NCBI RefSeq assembly: GCF_921293095.1
Contig: NC_060251.1
Location: 60,591,585 to 60,655,584 of the forward strand
Length of the DNA: 64,000 nucleotides
Direction: 5' to 3'
Origin: Ischnura elegans
Taxonomy: Eukaryota > Arthropoda > Insecta > Odonata > Coenagrionidae
The notes beneath the pieces were generated by a model that did no database searches, had not been told where the DNA came from, and saw only the letters and a program-made list of their open reading frames with translations. Position 1 is the first letter of the stretch. Each line of letters opens with the position of its first letter. Both the position numbers and the translations under genes were made by a program. This document shows, piece by piece, positions 61,520 to 64,000 of the stretch.

Positions 61520-62390
61520 TTGTACGTGCTTTTGAAATTCCCACCTTCCTTGCGGATGGCCTAACATCCAAGAAAAATGCATGCTATCTCAGGGGTTCGT
61601 AATGCGTTGCCGACAGTTGACAAATTTGCAAACCAGTCTAAAAACAATTCTTGTATCACCCAGGTCCTTTTTTTGCTCCTCCAAATAACAGACAAATGCT
61701 ACTTTGAATAACATTTCATTGTTGAGCATCAAGCAGCAACGTGAAACGGTCTTTAAATGCCTTGAAAACTAACTCAGGTTTTTCTTTCCTGAAAATGAAT
61801 GAACAACATTGCATTCTCTTCTAAAATAATTCTGTCTCATCGACATTAAAAATTAGTGGAGGGGGAAAGGATCCACTCTCAATTACAGATTATGGTGTAT
61901 TGTTCATCAGAAAACGTTGCAGTGACTATGCCATCATTGCAAATTCACCTGATACCGTAGCACTTAAACACCAGCTCGAAGTTTAAAATTCTGGAACCAA
62001 CCGGAGCTTCCATTAAATGTCTCATAGTAATAGCTACCCTCATCTTCTTCTATAGATTCAAATAAAGCCACAGCTTTTGCCCAAATAACTGCTTGTGATA
62101 GAGAAACATCATTCAACCGTTTATTATAAATCCGGGTAATTAGAAGTCTTTCTTTTTATTCCAGTAATGAACTTCGTGTACATGTTGACCGCTTGGCTAA
62201 AGTTGGTGCGGCTGATGTCACTGACGTTTTAACCTCGTCTTAATTCAGAATAATGGTGCAGACTGTCGACGTCGTGAGCTTAAACTTACGCACAATATCA
62301 CTTTGATGCTCTTTATTTTCAAAGCAAGTGATAACTTTCAATTTTTCTTCATGGTTTATGCTTTTCCTTGATAACTTCTATACTTTTCTA
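61520..62390 (-). pseudogene. Decayed Tigger/pogo-family transposase
   Basis: The minus-strand translation, read with stops and a frameshift, shows a CENP-B-type helix-turn-helix start (HEEKLKVITCFENKEHQSDI, then VRKFKLTTSTVCTII), a second DNA-binding part (LSQAVIWAKAVALFE..SGWFQNFKLRAGV) and the catalytic start NVDETELF followed by KDRFTLLLDAQ. The order matches Tigger/jerky-like transposases. At least six in-frame stops and a frameshift mean it is dead. The C-terminal half is missing or unrecognisable. Confidence 0.7.
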
Positions 62391-62399
62391 TCCCATATT

Positions 62400-64000
62400 T
62401 ATTTTTTGCCATTGATAACTTGATTTTTACTCTGTATGGCTCTATCAAAATCGCCTTCTACCACTAAACAACTGCCACACTGTATTTCTGAGATGCAGAG
62501 GGCCTACTGCTGCTGGGAAGAAATGAAGTCATTGTCCCATTGTGTTTGAGACTCTCTCGAACTCTTAAAAACTGCACACCAATATTTCTAGTCATCAGAA
62601 AAAAATCTGATATAAAATTTGTAAAACTTTTTTAGCGAATATCTTTGTATAAACTTACCTGCTTCATGGAAAAATAAAGATATGTTCTGAAGTTTGAATG
62701 CACCATTTTCTAATGCACATTGAAATAAAATACTATATCAAATAGATAGTTTTAACATTCAAAAATAAGATAGAATCAAATATGGTGTATTGCACGTAGA
62801 GAGTAAAACAGTACTACTATCGGCATTCCGTAATCGAATAAGGACGCCTCAATATTATTGGAAATTATTTTTGTCTTCGCAGTATATTTTCTCATCAGTC
62901 TTTATTTACATAAATATATACCTACAGCTAAGTACTTTTACATTTAATCCTACAATGGGTTGACTAATTGTACTGATCTTTAAGTATACATATATATTAC
63001 CTATCAAAGTATATAAGTAATTAATTACCTTAAAATAATCCTATCAGCAAAAGGCCATTGACAATGTAGAAAAAGAATTCAACTCCCTTCTGCAGGTCAT
63101 CAACCACTTTCTTCTCTTAATTTTGTCCAGTAGAACATAAAACCTTTTCTGGAATAAAATAGAGATACTTAAGGAACAGGGCACTATACAATTCATATGG
63201 TTTTTAAACATTTTTCCAGAAGATCCATGCTGCTTTAATGAATACCAAGAGTTGGATTATGTGTATCGCATTTAAGAAATTACATTAACTGTGTAAAGTT
63301 GATCATTAGAAACCTTCTTACGAACTATATACATATGTCTTTTAGTCAATACTGTCTACTTATTATCAAGTAGGTCTTTCCAAACTCTCCCCTTTCTGTC
63401 TTTCTTAACAACTACTTGGCAAAAAAATGTATACACACTTTTAAGCATTACAACTGCAATTATTGTCGCCAAATTTTCATTAAAGCTATTGCATTAACCA
63501 ACTTTCTATCCACTTCCTTGTTCTGTCTTCTGCAATACCTACCGAGCCATGATGTCATGGGGGGGCGCTCTGATGACATCAAGTTTTCTCAATAATGCTC
63601 CTTAGATACATAAATATTATCTTTATGATCTTGCTGACAACTTTATGATCTACTTTAAAGTTGTGCTTACATTTCTGAACTCTAAAAGATTTACAATATG
63701 GCTTTACTAAGTACACACTTTCAGTTCAGAAAGCCTTAAATCCAGCCATATTGTCTCATTATTAATCATTATTCCATGCAGAGTTGATGGTTTGAGGCAT
63801 TACTTTGTGGAATTTATTCATAATGAATGAAATAGATAGTTTACTTCTCACTCCTTTGCCCACCTTTCACTGCAGTTAGTCATCTTGGGTGCATCGGCCC
63901 TACCTACCTCCCCATCCTCTCACATCCCCTTGGCTTTTACAACCAGGGGAAGACCCAAACCCTCCCCCTCCTCCCTTCCAACCGCCCCCTACCTCTTGAG
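62400..64000. other. Stretch without a supported gene
   Basis: AT-rich until about 63840, then C-rich to the window edge. I see no gene, RNA or clear repeat. Confidence 0.35.

Overview
The window is nuclear DNA of an arthropod, most likely an insect. It is AT-rich and has GT/AG introns, tRNA-derived SINEs, and Copia, LINE, piggyBac-like and Tigger-like transposon sequence. The order of insect cannot be fixed from the sequence alone.

Positions 1 to about 33,200 hold the 3' part of one very large plus-strand gene. I resolve eleven coding exons (1-464, 2183-2248, 4115-5545, 6050-7672, 8181-8621, 9144-9854, 10626-21167, 22008-22076, 28401-28541, 29801-29876, 30917-31139). Joined, they give one uninterrupted reading frame of about 5,261 codons that is open at the window's left edge. 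One exon is 10.5 kb. The protein is a low-complexity, acidic, Ser/Thr/Glu-rich tail with short repeats (STDSLE-type and SLQEFERLE). Size, composition and the run of large tail exons fit the giant, axon-type tail of an insect ankyrin (Ank2-like), but no ankyrin repeats, ZU5 or death domain lie in the window, so the name is provisional. Every junction except the last is phase 1, so almost every exon is symmetric and could be skipped or included without changing frame.

Positions 33,400-62,400 are mostly mobile-element sequence. From left to right they hold: a GTATAC-rich palindrome (33,429-33,901) whose outer end is repeated in inverted orientation at 40,727, which suggests a 7.3 kb element; inside that interval, a possible minus-strand host or element exon (38,288-38,520) and a diverged tandem array; a hairpin repeat (42,770-42,899); tRNA-like SINE heads; a piggyBac transposase relic (45,140-45,860); a TTAA-flanked 5.1 kb interval with inverted ends and two copies of an 18-bp palindrome (48,137-53,222), containing a truncated LINE reverse transcriptase (49,819-50,850) and a striking 60-bp inverted templated copy; a 792-bp Tigger-type non-autonomous element (54,633-55,424); an intact Copia retrotransposon with identical 193-bp LTRs (55,815-60,413); a SINE; and a decayed Tigger-like transposase (61,520-62,390). 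The last 1.6 kb shows no recognisable gene.

The best-supported unusual features are the symmetric-exon giant gene, the young Copia element whose primer-binding site matches the anticodon region of initiator tRNA-Met (half-tRNA priming as in Drosophila copia), the inverted-end 7.3 kb interval, and the templated insertion next to the LINE.
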